Positions 34,362 to 44,257 are shown, numbered from the stretch's first letter. The stretch is 64,000 bases of DNA from JBHEBG01 sp046557915 (GCF_046557915.1 NZ_JBHEBG010000002.1:248001-312000), one strand, 5' to 3'. Translations and numbers: made by a program. The notes: generated by a model not told the origin, from the sequence alone.

Positions 34362-36005
34362 ATGAAACGAGTTTCCCAACTGTTTTTGGCTTCCATGGCC
34401 TTTCTATTTTCCTGTAGTGATGAAACTACGGTTTTCAAAGATGATCTTCAAGAGGATGTAATATTAGAGAATAGCGAAGCAAAGCTTCAAAGCGCCATTT
34501 CATACGATAAATCGGGGGTACTCGATATCTTGGATGAAGAAACACTAGCCAACAAAGGTGCCGGCACCGGTAAGCCTGGTGATGCAGGTGATTATCCCCT
34601 AACGTTGGTTGCGCAAGTTACTCCGCCTTCATATCGCGGCAATAACTCTTTAACAGCCTCCCATGTAGATGTAGATGGTGATTACGCCTATGTGGCCTAT
34701 AACAGTGTAGGAGAAGCCTATTTTGGTGCCATAGATGTAATCAATATAAGTAACCCCAATAGTCCTAGGGTTACCTCAAGACTGTTCTATCTAAATGCGG
34801 ATATCAATTCCATTAAATACGAAAATGGTTATGTTTATGCAGCCGGTGGCGTAAATGCAGAAACTTCAGTACGTGCAACCTCTAATTCTTTTATAGCCAA
34901 AATAGTGGTATCCAATGGTAGGCTAAATACAAGTGCAGGTATTACCTATGGCTTTCAACAAGGGTTTAATGCCAATGATGTACGCGTAGAGGGTTCCAGG
35001 GTACTGTCCACAAGTGGAAAAGATGGCTCGTTGACCGTGTACAATAAAAGCGATATGAGCATTGAAAACGAGATTCCTTACGATGATCTAAGATCGTTGG
35101 ACATAAACAATAATACCATAGCGCTCTTAAATGCCAGTACAGGAATAAGTGTTTTGGATGCCAACTACCAATTGATAAAGGAAATTGCAATCGATTCCGA
35201 TTTTGGAATTGCCACCAAAAAGACTATAGATTTTAACGGAGATAAAATTATTGTTTCGGAAGGGTCCAAAGGGGCCGGGGTATATAGTTTTTCTTCTGGA
35301 AGTTTATTGGAATACATACCTATTTTAATCGACCCGGAAGGAGTAGACGATTCGGATGTGGTAACCAATGCGGTGGCTTCCAACAAAGAAGTAATATTAA
35401 TGGCCAATGGAGGAGCAGGGCTTTGTTTATCCGAAGATAACGGTAACAATGCGGACTTGGTAGGTATTATAGAACTAGAAGGATCCATTAATTATGTAGA
35501 GTCCAAGGACGATTATGTCTTTGCAGCCTCGGGGAAAGAAGGGTTACAGATAATTAAACTGAACAGGCCATCGGAGAGTTTGGCAGCAACCTGCGCAACG
35601 CTTGCTGCTTATTCTGGCAGTTCTAACTTAAACGTAAATCAAGGTGATGATCTTGCATATAGGGGATCTAAGAGGTTTAATGATTTTAATGTGAACGGAT
35701 CTTTACTTCTTTGTGGGTCTTGGACCGTTAGGCAAGCAGCAAACATCAACAGCAATGCACTATTTGAAATGAACGGTACTTTTGTAGTTGGCAGGAACAA
35801 TAGACGTAGAAACGTTGTTGTAAATGATGGAGGCACTGTTAGAATTGAAGGTAATCTTACCATTTATGGAGACTTAATAGTGAACGACGGTGCTACCCTA
35901 GAATTTTTAGGTGAGGATTCGGTCGTAAATATTTTCGGATCGGTAGTGCGCAACGGTGTAACCACGGTTACCGGTAATTTTGATGATGTGCGCGATAAAT
36001 TTTAA
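34362..36005 (+). CDS. Surface lipoprotein with beta-propeller and C-terminal beta-helix-like repeat
   Basis: A 547-residue lipoprotein: the leader ends in LFSC (Cys18), followed by an acidic stretch (DETTVFKDDLQED) that resembles a Bacteroidota surface-export signal. Residues about 85-420 form repeated blades with phrases such as DGDYAYVAYNS, NGYVYAAGG and KDDYVFAASGKEGLQIIKL, the pattern of LVIVD-type propellers. Residues about 440-547 turn into short repeated strands (VNDGGTVRIEGNLTIYGDL), like a beta-helix or ice-binding-like solenoid. The protein is probably displayed at the surface for adhesion or binding. It ends in a shared terminator with the convergent TlpA-like gene. Confidence 0.8.
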   Translation: MKRVSQLFLASMAFLFSCSDETTVFKDDLQEDVILENSEAKLQSAISYDKSGVLDILDEETLANKGAGTGKPGDAGDYPLTLVAQVTPPSYRGNNSLTASHVDVDGDYAYVAYNSVGEAYFGAIDVINISNPNSPRVTSRLFYLNADINSIKYENGYVYAAGGVNAETSVRATSNSFIAKIVVSNGRLNTSAGITYGFQQGFNANDVRVEGSRVLSTSGKDGSLTVYNKSDMSIENEIPYDDLRSLDINNNTIALLNASTGISVLDANYQLIKEIAIDSDFGIATKKTIDFNGDKIIVSEGSKGAGVYSFSSGSLLEYIPILIDPEGVDDSDVVTNAVASNKEVILMANGGAGLCLSEDNGNNADLVGIIELEGSINYVESKDDYVFAASGKEGLQIIKLNRPSESLAATCATLAAYSGSSNLNVNQGDDLAYRGSKRFNDFNVNGSLLLCGSWTVRQAANINSNALFEMNGTFVVGRNNRRRNVVVNDGGTVRIEGNLTIYGDLIVNDGATLEFLGEDSVVNIFGSVVRNGVTTVTGNFDDVRDKF

Positions 36006-36022
36006 GAACACATAAAAAATAA

Positions 36023-36050
36023 AAAGCCCGGACATTACTTTCCGGGCTTT
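36023..36050. terminator. Bidirectional terminator between the propeller lipoprotein and TlpA-like genes
   Basis: A ten-base-pair perfect stem, AAAGCCCGGA (36023-36032) and TCCGGGCTTT (36041-36050), with an eight-base loop. T residues follow on the plus strand and A residues precede it, so it can end both convergent transcripts. Confidence 0.9.
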
Positions 36051-36053
36051 TTT

Positions 36054-37160
36054 TTATTGCAATAATTCCGCAATTTTTTCCTCTAAGGCCGGACCACGAA
36101 GATTTTTTGCTATGATGGTACCGTTTTCATCCAAAATGAAGGTTGCCGGTATGGCATTTACACCATACAAACTGGCGATCTCGTCAAAATAATCCACATT
36201 GGACACATGGTTCCATACCAGACCGTCATCAATAATTGCCTTTTTCCAATCTTCAGCGCGCTTATCCAAGGAAACACCGAGAATGTTAAGGCCTTTATCG
36301 TGATATTTGTTGTAAACTTTAACCACATTCGGGTTTTCTGCGCGACAGGGTTTGCACCAGGCTGCCCAAAAGTCCAAAATCGTCACTTTCCCCAAAACTT
36401 CATTCAAAGCCAAGTTTTCACCCGTAGGGGTAGGGGCAGAAAAGTTTGGGGCTTTTGCACCGATAGCGGTACTTTTACTTTTTTCCAATTTTTCCTTAAT
36501 GTCTTGTCCTACCTGTGTGTCTTTGATCTCCTGCGTTAGGGCATCGAACATTTCCTGGACTTCGTTTTCTGGTAACGATTTGGTAGTAAGTACCTTATCT
36601 ATGATTAGCGCGGAAATCAACGCATTTGGATTATTTTTTACGTAGTCCAATTCATAATTTTTTGCTTCTTCCTGAAGTTCAAAGTATTCATCGCGCAAGG
36701 ATGTCATACTGCTGGTGTCCCTGGCAAGACTGGCCGCCCTCATATCTTCGTTTATGGATTGGGCCTTGCTTGAAAGCGCACGTGAATCTTTCAGATAGGT
36801 CGCAAATAGATCATTTTGTACTGTTCCTTTTATTTTTGCATAGCCCAGACTGTCTTTTTGAGCGCTTATTTTTATCTCACCGTTTTCTAATACCACAGGA
36901 ATATTCCCTCTAAGCTTATCAACAAACAAATAGTGAAGCTCCGGGGCTGTGGCGGTTCCTGTAAACGCAAACTTACCTTCCGCCACGGTAGCGGTATCTA
37001 CTTCAACAAGGGTATTTTTGCCATCGGTGGTTTTAAGAAAAACCAGGGTCCCATCTTCAAGGTCACCGCTTAGCGTGCCTGCTATGCTAAAACCTTCGGG
37101 GGTACTATTACAAGAGGTCAGTGCTATAATTGCCACTAAGACCAACAATATTCTTTTCAT
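36054..37160 (-). CDS. TlpA-like thiol:disulfide oxidoreductase lipoprotein with DUF4369-type N-domain
   Basis: A protein of about 368 residues. The leader ends in LTSC (Cys17 from the ATG at 37160; an ATG two codons upstream is also possible), so it is a lipoprotein. Residues about 25-120 form a beta-rich domain resembling DUF4369, a helical linker follows, and the C-terminal 140 residues are a thioredoxin fold with the redox pair WAAWCKPC. A cis-Pro is seen in AIPATFILD. Such proteins reduce cysteines in periplasmic proteins, for example during cytochrome maturation, but many Bacteroidota paralogues have unknown clients. Confidence 0.92.
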   Translation of the reverse strand: MKRILLVLVAIIALTSCNSTPEGFSIAGTLSGDLEDGTLVFLKTTDGKNTLVEVDTATVAEGKFAFTGTATAPELHYLFVDKLRGNIPVVLENGEIKISAQKDSLGYAKIKGTVQNDLFATYLKDSRALSSKAQSINEDMRAASLARDTSSMTSLRDEYFELQEEAKNYELDYVKNNPNALISALIIDKVLTTKSLPENEVQEMFDALTQEIKDTQVGQDIKEKLEKSKSTAIGAKAPNFSAPTPTGENLALNEVLGKVTILDFWAAWCKPCRAENPNVVKVYNKYHDKGLNILGVSLDKRAEDWKKAIIDDGLVWNHVSNVDYFDEIASLYGVNAIPATFILDENGTIIAKNLRGPALEEKIAELLQ

Positions 37161-37180
37161 TATCATTTAATTTAGAAAAC

Positions 37181-37188
37181 CAAAGGTA
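37181..37188 (-). promoter_or_regulatory. Putative -7 promoter box for the TlpA-like gene
   Basis: The minus strand reads TACCTTTG, an exact TAnnTTTG match, 20 bases ahead of the ATG at 37160. Confidence 0.55.
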
Positions 37189-37207
37189 CTTATATATAAA
37201 TACAAAA

Positions 37208-37243
37208 AAAAGCCCTTAACAAATGTTAGTCAGGGGCTTTTAA
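37208..37243 (-). terminator. Intrinsic terminator of the small outer-membrane protein gene
   Basis: Arms AAAAGCCCT and AGGGGCTTTT pair with one bulged base around an internal AACAAATGTT pair, directly past the stop at 37262. A run of A on the plus strand gives the U-run for the minus-strand transcript. Confidence 0.75.
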
Positions 37244-37261
37244 ATTTTATGGTAAATGCGC

Positions 37262-37759
37262 TTAGAACTGATAACGAATACCCAAGGCAATGTCAAAATC
37301 AAAGTTATCCGAAAAATCGTCATAACCCACTAAACCTATTTCCGGTCTAAAATCCAAAGAAAGTAATAATGGAAAATCAAAATTGTATTCTACACCAATG
37401 TTTCCGGCTGCAAAGACAAAAAGTCCCCCATCCGGATCATCTCCATTGGGGATTGGTTCAAAGTCTACATTTCCCAGTCCGCCCCCTAGGCCGTAGTACC
37501 AGTTAAAATCGCCATCAATAGTATGTACCCATTGGTACAAACCACTCAGTTTAAAGGCGTCAAAATTTCTGTTATCCCTCCAACCAAGGTTCACTTCCAA
37601 ACGGTTGTATCGAGCAATGGATTTTTGATAGGAGATTTCGGCACCAAAGCCATCGCTATCCCCTAAGCGCAAACCCAGCGCATGGTCCGATATTTCTTGG
37701 GCCCCAACTGATACGGTCGCAAAAACCAGGAATGTTGTCAATACTTTTAAAATCTTCAT
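37262..37759 (-). CDS. Small outer-membrane beta-barrel protein
   Basis: A 165-residue exported protein with a signal peptide ending near VGAQE. The mature chain alternates polar and hydrophobic residues with many aromatics, as in an eight-stranded barrel: GLRLGDSDGFGAEISYQ, LEVNLGWRDN, WYYGLGGGLG, GNIGVEYNF, LSLDFRPEIG and a final strand IALGIRYQF ending in Phe, the usual barrel sorting signal. No further function can be read. It is transcribed alone, with its own terminator, away from the divergent oxidase gene. Confidence 0.84.
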   Translation of the reverse strand: MKILKVLTTFLVFATVSVGAQEISDHALGLRLGDSDGFGAEISYQKSIARYNRLEVNLGWRDNRNFDAFKLSGLYQWVHTIDGDFNWYYGLGGGLGNVDFEPIPNGDDPDGGLFVFAAGNIGVEYNFDFPLLLSLDFRPEIGLVGYDDFSDNFDFDIALGIRYQF

Positions 37760-37847
37760 AAGGTTCTGTTTTTTGTATTAAAATTGATTTGATGATAGTA
37801 ATGTTCAGTTAATAAAAACTTATTTTAGCGGTCAAAATTGTTCAAAG

Positions 37848-40760
37848 TTGGATAAAATTTTACTAAAAGACCTACAGAATAGCCTTGATGGTACCCTACA
37901 CTTCGACAAATTAACTACAACATTATACGCTACGGACGCCTCGGTGTACAGAAAAATACCTTTAGGGGTATGCTACCCGAAAACTACGGCGGACATAAAG
38001 AAACTTGTGCATTTTGCCGTAGAAAACAAAATTGGCCTTATTCCTAGAACCGCCGGAACTTCACTGGCCGGACAATGCGTGGGTGAGGGAATTGTTGTGG
38101 ACGTTTCCAAGCATTTCACCAAAATTCTGCATTTGGATGAATCCAAAAAGCAAATTACCGTACAACCTGGGGTGGTAAGAGACGAGCTGAATCAGTATTT
38201 GGCACCTTACGGCCTTTTTTTTGGTCCCAATACCTCAACGGCCAACAGGTGTATGATAGGGGGTATGGTGGGTAACAATTCTTCTGGGACCACATCAATA
38301 CAATACGGAGTTACCCGCGATAAAGTGGTGGCTATGAAGACCATACTTTCAGATGGCAGTGAAGTGCTGTTCAATGCGCTTTCCGATACGGCTTTTCATC
38401 AAAAAATAGCTTTGGAAAGTTTTGAAGGAAAACTATATAAAAATATACATAAAGAGCTATCATCCAATGATGTAAAGGAAGAAATAATAAAAGAATTTCC
38501 AAGACCGGAGATCCATAGGCGAAATACCGGATATGCCGTAGATGAATTACTTAAGAATTCGGTTTTTGGGTCTTCAAATGAAGAAATAAATTTATGTAAA
38601 CTACTCAGCGGAAGTGAAGGTACCCTGGCATTTACTACCGAAATAACCCTACAATTAAATACCACACCCCCAAAGTTTTCTGCCATGGTAGCCACGCACT
38701 ATAAAACCTTGGAGGATTGTTTAAGTGATGTGTATCCGGTTATGCAACATAGTTTACATCTCTGTGAGATGATGGACAAGGTGATCTTGGATTGTACCAA
38801 GAATAATCGCACCCAACTTGCCAATAGGTTTTTTGTTGAAGGAGACCCTGCAGCCATTCTTATGTTGGAAGTAAAGGCTGATGATGAAAACTCCTTGGAT
38901 CAACAAATCGAAAAATTGTTGGATACCATTAAGAATTCCGGAAACAGCTATGCCAGTCCGGTTTTAAAGGGTGACGATATCAATAAGGCCATAGAACTTC
39001 GCAAAGCGGGGCTGGGACTTTTGGGAAATATGGTCGGGGACCGTAAAGCAGTGGCCTGTATAGAGGACACCGCAGTAGCGCTTAAAGATTTGAAAGATTT
39101 TATTGGGGAATTCTCCCAAATAATGAAGAACTACGGACAACAGGCGGTTTATTACGCGCATGCCGGTGCAGGAGAACTGCATTTACGTCCCATCTTAAAC
39201 CTAAAGAAGTCCGAAGACGTAAGTCTTTTTAGAAATATTACAACCGATGTGGCCAAGCTTACCAAAAAATACAAAGGCTCCTTTAGCGGTGAACATGGAG
39301 ATGGTATTGTTAGGGCCGAGTTTATCCCCTTAATGATTGGAAATACCAACTACGAATTACTTAGGCGTATAAAATCTTATTTTGACCCAAATGGTATTTT
39401 TAATCCAGGGAAGATTGTAGATGCATATCCTATGGACGAATCTTTGCGCTATGAAATAGACCGTGAAGAGCCAGTGATAAGCACATTGATGGATTTTGAT
39501 GATAGTGAGGGCATACTTAAAGCGGCGGAAAAGTGCAACGGTAGTGGCGACTGTAGAAAAACGCACCATATGTCCGGGGGGATGTGTCCAAGTTACCATG
39601 CCACCAAAAACGAAAGAGACACTACCAGGGGCAGGGCCAATGCGCTTCGGGAGTTTTTAACACATGCGGATACTGCCAATGCCTTTGACCAAAAGGAATT
39701 GAAAGAAGTCTTCGATCTATGCCTTAGTTGCAAAGCTTGTGCCAGCGAATGCCCAAGTAATGTGGATATTGCCGCCCTAAAAGCCGAATTCTTATATCAA
39801 TATCAAGAAACCAACGGATACAGTTTTAGGAGCAAACTCTTTGCGCATAGTACACGGATGAATAAATTGGCAAGCAAAGTATCGGGCATTACCAATGCCG
39901 TTTATAAATCCAAAATACTGGGTAATTTGGTTAAAAAAACTTCGGGTGTTGCAGTAGAACGCCAGCTTCCCTTAGTTTCAAGTTTTAATTTTGATGAACA
40001 CTTACAAAACTTTAAAAATAAACATAATACAACTAATAAAAAGGTTGTATTGTATATTGATGAATTCACCAATTACCTCGATATAGATTTAGGCAAGGAT
40101 GCCATTGAGCTTTTGGTGCGTTTGGGTTACGATGTACAGCTGTATTATGCCGAAAGCGGACGTACTTTTATTTCCAAAGGGTTTTTAAAAGAGGCAAAAA
40201 AAATTGCAACGGATAACATGAAGGCCCTAAAAGAGTATGCCGACTTAGGGCTGCCTGTAGTGGGTCTGGAACCTTCTGCCGTACTTACCTTTAGGGACGA
40301 GTACAAGCGTTTTACCAATGATAAGGAAATGGCACATGCCATTGCACAAAATGCTTTTCTTATCGAGGAATTTTTGGTCCATGCCATAGAAACAGGCGAA
40401 ATAGAAGCAACAAGTTTTACCACTGTCGCCAAAACGGTCAAAATACATAATCACTGCCATCAAAAAGCCTTATCCAATCAGAAGGTAACTTTTGATATAC
40501 TAAATCTGCCCAAAAATTACCAAGTCTCCATTATTAGTTCTGGATGCTGTGGTATGGCCGGATCCTTCGGTTACGAAAAGGAACATTACGAACTTAGTAT
40601 GCAGGTGGGTGAGCTAAAACTGTTTCCGGCAGTTCGTAAGGCCGCTGCAGATGTTATTATTGCGGCCAATGGCACAAGTTGTAGGCATCAGATCCATGAT
40701 GGTACGGGTAGAAAGGCAATGGCGCCAATATCCATTCTAAAACAGGCGCTAATCGATTGA
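37848..40760 (+). CDS. FAD-linked oxidase / Fe-S fusion (GlcD-GlcF-like D-2-hydroxyacid dehydrogenase)
   Basis: A 970-residue fusion of a flavin dehydrogenase and an iron-sulfur electron-transfer protein. The first half has the FAD-binding region (IPRTAGTSLAGQ, GGMVGNNSSGTTS) and the FAD-oxidase C domain (HAGAGELHLRP, GEHGDGIVR). Then come cysteine groups CNGSGDC...CPSYHAT and CLSCKACASECP for Fe-S clusters, and a C-terminal cysteine-rich domain with HNHCHQKA and SGCCGMAG. Relatives oxidise D-lactate, glycolate or D-2-hydroxyglutarate and pass electrons to quinone. The start is TTG at 37848, since no in-frame ATG or GTG precedes it nearby. The 3' end overlaps the convergent phosphoesterase gene by 12 bases. 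Confidence 0.92.
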   Translation: MDKILLKDLQNSLDGTLHFDKLTTTLYATDASVYRKIPLGVCYPKTTADIKKLVHFAVENKIGLIPRTAGTSLAGQCVGEGIVVDVSKHFTKILHLDESKKQITVQPGVVRDELNQYLAPYGLFFGPNTSTANRCMIGGMVGNNSSGTTSIQYGVTRDKVVAMKTILSDGSEVLFNALSDTAFHQKIALESFEGKLYKNIHKELSSNDVKEEIIKEFPRPEIHRRNTGYAVDELLKNSVFGSSNEEINLCKLLSGSEGTLAFTTEITLQLNTTPPKFSAMVATHYKTLEDCLSDVYPVMQHSLHLCEMMDKVILDCTKNNRTQLANRFFVEGDPAAILMLEVKADDENSLDQQIEKLLDTIKNSGNSYASPVLKGDDINKAIELRKAGLGLLGNMVGDRKAVACIEDTAVALKDLKDFIGEFSQIMKNYGQQAVYYAHAGAGELHLRPILNLKKSEDVSLFRNITTDVAKLTKKYKGSFSGEHGDGIVRAEFIPLMIGNTNYELLRRIKSYFDPNGIFNPGKIVDAYPMDESLRYEIDREEPVISTLMDFDDSEGILKAAEKCNGSGDCRKTHHMSGGMCPSYHATKNERDTTRGRANALREFLTHADTANAFDQKELKEVFDLCLSCKACASECPSNVDIAALKAEFLYQYQETNGYSFRSKLFAHSTRMNKLASKVSGITNAVYKSKILGNLVKKTSGVAVERQLPLVSSFNFDEHLQNFKNKHNTTNKKVVLYIDEFTNYLDIDLGKDAIELLVRLGYDVQLYYAESGRTFISKGFLKEAKKIATDNMKALKEYADLGLPVVGLEPSAVLTFRDEYKRFTNDKEMAHAIAQNAFLIEEFLVHAIETGEIEATSFTTVAKTVKIHNHCHQKALSNQKVTFDILNLPKNYQVSIISSGCCGMAGSFGYEKEHYELSMQVGELKLFPAVRKAAADVIIAANGTSCRHQIHDGTGRKAMAPISILKQALID

Positions 40761-41663
40761 TTCTTTGTCTTTGGATGCCTTCATAGCTGTAATGGAGGCA
40801 ATAAGATCGTTCATATCCATCTGCTTTAAATCCTCATCGGCAAAGAAGGGAGAAAGTTTGTCGTGGTTATAACGATAAATTTTCCAGCGTTTAAACGAGT
40901 ACTCCAAGGCGGTAAGATTCTCTACCCAATCACCAGAATTTAAATAGGTGCATTTGCCATTTTTATTGGAATAGACCTCTTTTTTTGGTTGATGGATATG
41001 TCCGCAGATCACATAGTCGTAACCATTCTCTATGGCAAGGTCCGCAGCGGTCTTTTCAAAGTTATTGATGAATTTTACGGCCCTTTTAACACTGTCCTTT
41101 ATTTTTTTGGAAAGGGAATAACGTTCCCGGCCCAGTTTGGAAAGTACCCAATTTACCAGCCTGTTTATAAGGATCAGCATATTATACCCATAGCCGCCTA
41201 ATCTGGCCAACCATTTGGCATTTTGTATGGAGACATCAAAAACATCACCATGAAAAAACCAGGCTTTTCTACCATCCAGGTCTAAGGTTAACTTATCTTC
41301 AATGTTAAAATTACCCATGGAGGTATTACTGAATTTGCGTAACATCTCATCGTGGTTTCCGGTAATATAATGCACCTCTGTACCATTGGAGGCCATTCCT
41401 ATGACCTTCTTTAGCACCTTTAAATGCGATGCAGGAAAGTAACGCTTGCTAAACTGCCAAATATCAATGATATCGCCATTGAGTATCAGTTTTTTTGGTT
41501 GTATGCTGTTTAGATATGCAATGAGCTCTTCGGCATGGCAGCCATAGGTTCCCAAATGAACATCCGAAATAACGACTAAGTCAATTTTACGTTTTTTCAA
41601 TGCAGTACGTTTAGGATACAAAATAAACCCATGGGTATAAATTGATGGTAAAATTGAAATCAA
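40749..41663 (-). CDS. LpxH-like calcineurin-type metallophosphoesterase
   Basis: A 304-residue protein with the metallophosphoesterase motifs in order: SDVHLG (near residue 34), LNGDIIDIW, ITGNHDEML and CGHIHQP. The spacing and the HGDVFD segment resemble UDP-2,3-diacylglucosamine hydrolase, the lipid A pathway enzyme, but Bacteroidota carry several such paralogues and the specific substrate is uncertain. It may associate with the membrane peripherally. The last 12 bases overlap the end of the oxidase gene on the other strand. Confidence 0.86.
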   Translation of the reverse strand: MISILPSIYTHGFILYPKRTALKKRKIDLVVISDVHLGTYGCHAEELIAYLNSIQPKKLILNGDIIDIWQFSKRYFPASHLKVLKKVIGMASNGTEVHYITGNHDEMLRKFSNTSMGNFNIEDKLTLDLDGRKAWFFHGDVFDVSIQNAKWLARLGGYGYNMLILINRLVNWVLSKLGRERYSLSKKIKDSVKRAVKFINNFEKTAADLAIENGYDYVICGHIHQPKKEVYSNKNGKCTYLNSGDWVENLTALEYSFKRWKIYRYNHDKLSPFFADEDLKQMDMNDLIASITAMKASKDKESID

Positions 41664-41740
41664 GATTTAATGAGTATAAGGTTAAGATTGCATTAAGGCC
41701 GTAGAGCATTTGTTAAGCCACCATTATGGCTTAGGTAATT

Positions 41741-41771
41741 TTGGTTTTAGCTGATTTAACATTTACCTTTG
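41741..41771 (+). promoter_or_regulatory. Promoter of chorismate synthase
   Basis: TTG (41741-41743), a spacer of 20 bases, and TACCTTTG (41764-41771) match the Bacteroidota promoter consensus exactly. The aroC ATG follows 16 bases later, so the leader is very short. Confidence 0.8.
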
Positions 41772-41787
41772 GACGAAATTTAACGCT

Positions 41788-42852
41788 ATGGCCGGCAACA
41801 CATTCGGAAACCTTTTTAAACTAACTACTTTTGGAGAATCTCATGGGGTTGCCATCGGCGGTGTTTTAGACGGTTGTCCTTCTGGGATTATCATTGACGA
41901 AGAAGCGGTTCAAAAAGAATTGGATCGTAGAAAACCCGGACAATCTGCTATAGTTACCCAGCGTAAAGAACCCGATACCGTGGAATTCTATTCCGGAATT
42001 TTTGAAGGAAAGACTACAGGGACGCCCATTGGTTTTGCCATCCATAACACCAACCAAAAATCCAAGGACTATTCACATATCAAGGATTCTTATAGACCAT
42101 CACATGCCGATTACGTATACGATCAGAAATACGGTTTTCGCGATTACCGTGGTGGTGGCCGCAGTTCTGCAAGGGAGACTGCCAGTAGGGTGGTGGCCGG
42201 GGCCATTGCAAAACAGTTTTTAAAAGATGTTCGTATCAATGCCTATGTTTCCCAAGTGGGCACACTAAAATTGCAAAAAAGCTATAAAGACTTGGATCTC
42301 TCTTTGGTAGAATCTAACCCCGTTCGTTGCCCAGACCCGGAAATGGCAGCTAAAATGGAGGCTTATATAAAAGATATTCGAAAAGAAGGGGATACGGTTG
42401 GGGGTATTATCACATGCGTGGTTCAACATGTACCCGTAGGTTTGGGTGAACCGGTTTTTGATAAGCTGCATGCAGAACTGGGGAAGGCCATGCTATCTAT
42501 AAACGCCGTAAAGGGTTTTGAATACGGTAGCGGTTTTGACGGCGTTAAAATGAAAGGCAGTGCCCACAACGATAGCTATAATCCGGATGGCAGTACCAAG
42601 ACAAATAATAGCGGCGGCGTACAGGGCGGTATTAGCAACGGTATGGATATTTACTTCAATGTAGCTTTTAAGCCCGTGGCTACCATAATACAGCCATACG
42701 AAACCATAGACCGTGATGGCAATAAGGTAGTTACAATAGGCAAGGGCCGTCACGACCCCTGCGTTGTGCCCAGGGCCGTACCCATCGTAGAGGCCATGAC
42801 TGCCTTGGTCTTGGCGGATTATAGTCTGCTCAATCGCTCCATCAAATTATAA
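41788..42852 (+). CDS. aroC: Chorismate synthase
   Basis: A 354-residue enzyme that converts 5-enolpyruvylshikimate-3-phosphate to chorismate using reduced FMN, the last common step of aromatic amino acid synthesis. The three family signatures are present: GESHGVAIGGVLDGCPSG near the N-terminus, the RGGGRSSARETASRVVAG stretch and the C-terminal KGRHDPCVVPRAVPIVEAM. Length is normal. The gene has a near-perfect promoter upstream and is followed after 61 bases by the symporter gene, with which it may or may not be cotranscribed. Confidence 0.97.
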   Translation: MAGNTFGNLFKLTTFGESHGVAIGGVLDGCPSGIIIDEEAVQKELDRRKPGQSAIVTQRKEPDTVEFYSGIFEGKTTGTPIGFAIHNTNQKSKDYSHIKDSYRPSHADYVYDQKYGFRDYRGGGRSSARETASRVVAGAIAKQFLKDVRINAYVSQVGTLKLQKSYKDLDLSLVESNPVRCPDPEMAAKMEAYIKDIRKEGDTVGGIITCVVQHVPVGLGEPVFDKLHAELGKAMLSINAVKGFEYGSGFDGVKMKGSAHNDSYNPDGSTKTNNSGGVQGGISNGMDIYFNVAFKPVATIIQPYETIDRDGNKVVTIGKGRHDPCVVPRAVPIVEAMTALVLADYSLLNRSIKL

Positions 42853-42913
42853 AATTCCCTTTTTTAGTGGTTTTCCGCGCAAAATAGTATCTTTCTATCC
42901 TAAAATAAATTTT

Positions 42914-44239
42914 ATGAGGAAGTTAGAACTGCACTGGCAGATTCTTATAGGAATGGTAGTAGGATTGCTGTTTGGTTATGGCATGCTACAAATTGGTTGG
43001 GGCAAGGAATTTGTCATGGATTGGATAAAACCTTTCGGTACCATTTTCGTTAAACTTTTAAAACTGATCGCCATACCCTTAATCCTAGCGTCTTTGATTA
43101 AAGGTATATCGGACCTTAAAGACATATCAAAATTCAGGAATATTGGACTGCGAACTATAGGCATATACATCGGCACCACCGTTGTGGCGATTACAATAGG
43201 CTTGGTACTTGTGAACATTATGAAACCAGGGGATGGCATCTCCGAAAATACCATAGACAAACTAACGGCAACCTATGCCAATGATAGCGGGGTAACCTCC
43301 AAGTTAGAACAGGCTTCCAAACAAATGGATAGCGGCCCATTACAGTTTTTGGAAGATATGGTCCCTGATAACGCCTTTGGCGCACTAAGTGATAACAGTC
43401 TTATGCTCCAAGTAATATTCTTTACTATAATCTTCGGCATTTCCATGCTCTTGATTGGAGAGGAGAAAGCCAAGCCCATGAAGAAATTTTTTGATGCACT
43501 AAATGATGTAGTGCTGAAAATGGTGGATCTTATTATGCTTACCGCACCGGTAGCCGTATTTGCGCTACTGGCCAATGTGGTGGTTTCCTCTAGCGACCCC
43601 GATTTGCTCTTGGCCCTATTAAAATATACAGGGGTAGTGGTGCTGGGATTGTTTTTAATGATCTTCTTTTATACGATGGTGGTATCACTATATACCAAGA
43701 AAAACCCTTTTTGGTTCTTAAAAGAAATTAGTCCGGCCCAACTGCTGGCCTTTTCCACCAGCTCCAGTGCAGCAACCCTACCCGTAACCATGGAAAGGGT
43801 AGAGGAGCACATAGGGGTAGACAAGGAAGTTACCAGTTTTGTATTACCTGTGGGAGCTACCATAAATATGGATGGCACCAGCCTTTATCAAGGGGTAGCG
43901 GCAGTTTTTATCTCTCAGGCCTTGGGATTCGATCTTTCATTTGCGGATCAGCTTACCATTGTGCTAACGGCCTTGTTGGCATCTATAGGCTCAGCGGCGG
44001 TACCAGGAGCGGGTATGGTAATGTTGGTCATTGTATTGGAGGCTATCGGTTTTCCGGCAGATAAATTGGCTATTGGCCTTGCGTTGATTTTTGCGGTAGA
44101 CAGACCATTGGATATGTGCCGTACCGTAGTAAATATTACCGGTGATGCCACGGTGTCCATGGTAGTTGCAAAATCGGTAGGGAAATTGGGGGAACCCAAT
44201 GTAAAGGAGTGGGACGACCATTTAGACGAAGTAAGATAG
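42914..44239 (+). CDS. Dicarboxylate/amino acid:cation symporter (DAACS, SLC1-like)
   Basis: A 441-residue inner-membrane transporter with eight membrane segments and two re-entrant hairpins. The substrate and ion sites are visible: the Ser-rich hairpin STSSSAATLPVTM, the NMDGTSLYQG motif of segment 7, the second hairpin around AAVPGAGMVML and DRPLDMCRTVVNITGD in segment 8. Such proteins import glutamate, aspartate or C4-dicarboxylates with sodium or protons. It leads a run of four closely spaced genes whose other members handle glutamate-type chemistry, so glutamate uptake is a reasonable guess. The ATP-grasp gene follows after 18 bases. Confidence 0.93.
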   Translation: MRKLELHWQILIGMVVGLLFGYGMLQIGWGKEFVMDWIKPFGTIFVKLLKLIAIPLILASLIKGISDLKDISKFRNIGLRTIGIYIGTTVVAITIGLVLVNIMKPGDGISENTIDKLTATYANDSGVTSKLEQASKQMDSGPLQFLEDMVPDNAFGALSDNSLMLQVIFFTIIFGISMLLIGEEKAKPMKKFFDALNDVVLKMVDLIMLTAPVAVFALLANVVVSSSDPDLLLALLKYTGVVVLGLFLMIFFYTMVVSLYTKKNPFWFLKEISPAQLLAFSTSSSAATLPVTMERVEEHIGVDKEVTSFVLPVGATINMDGTSLYQGVAAVFISQALGFDLSFADQLTIVLTALLASIGSAAVPGAGMVMLVIVLEAIGFPADKLAIGLALIFAVDRPLDMCRTVVNITGDATVSMVVAKSVGKLGEPNVKEWDDHLDEVR

Positions 44240-44257
44240 AATTAAAAGTCTTTAAAA

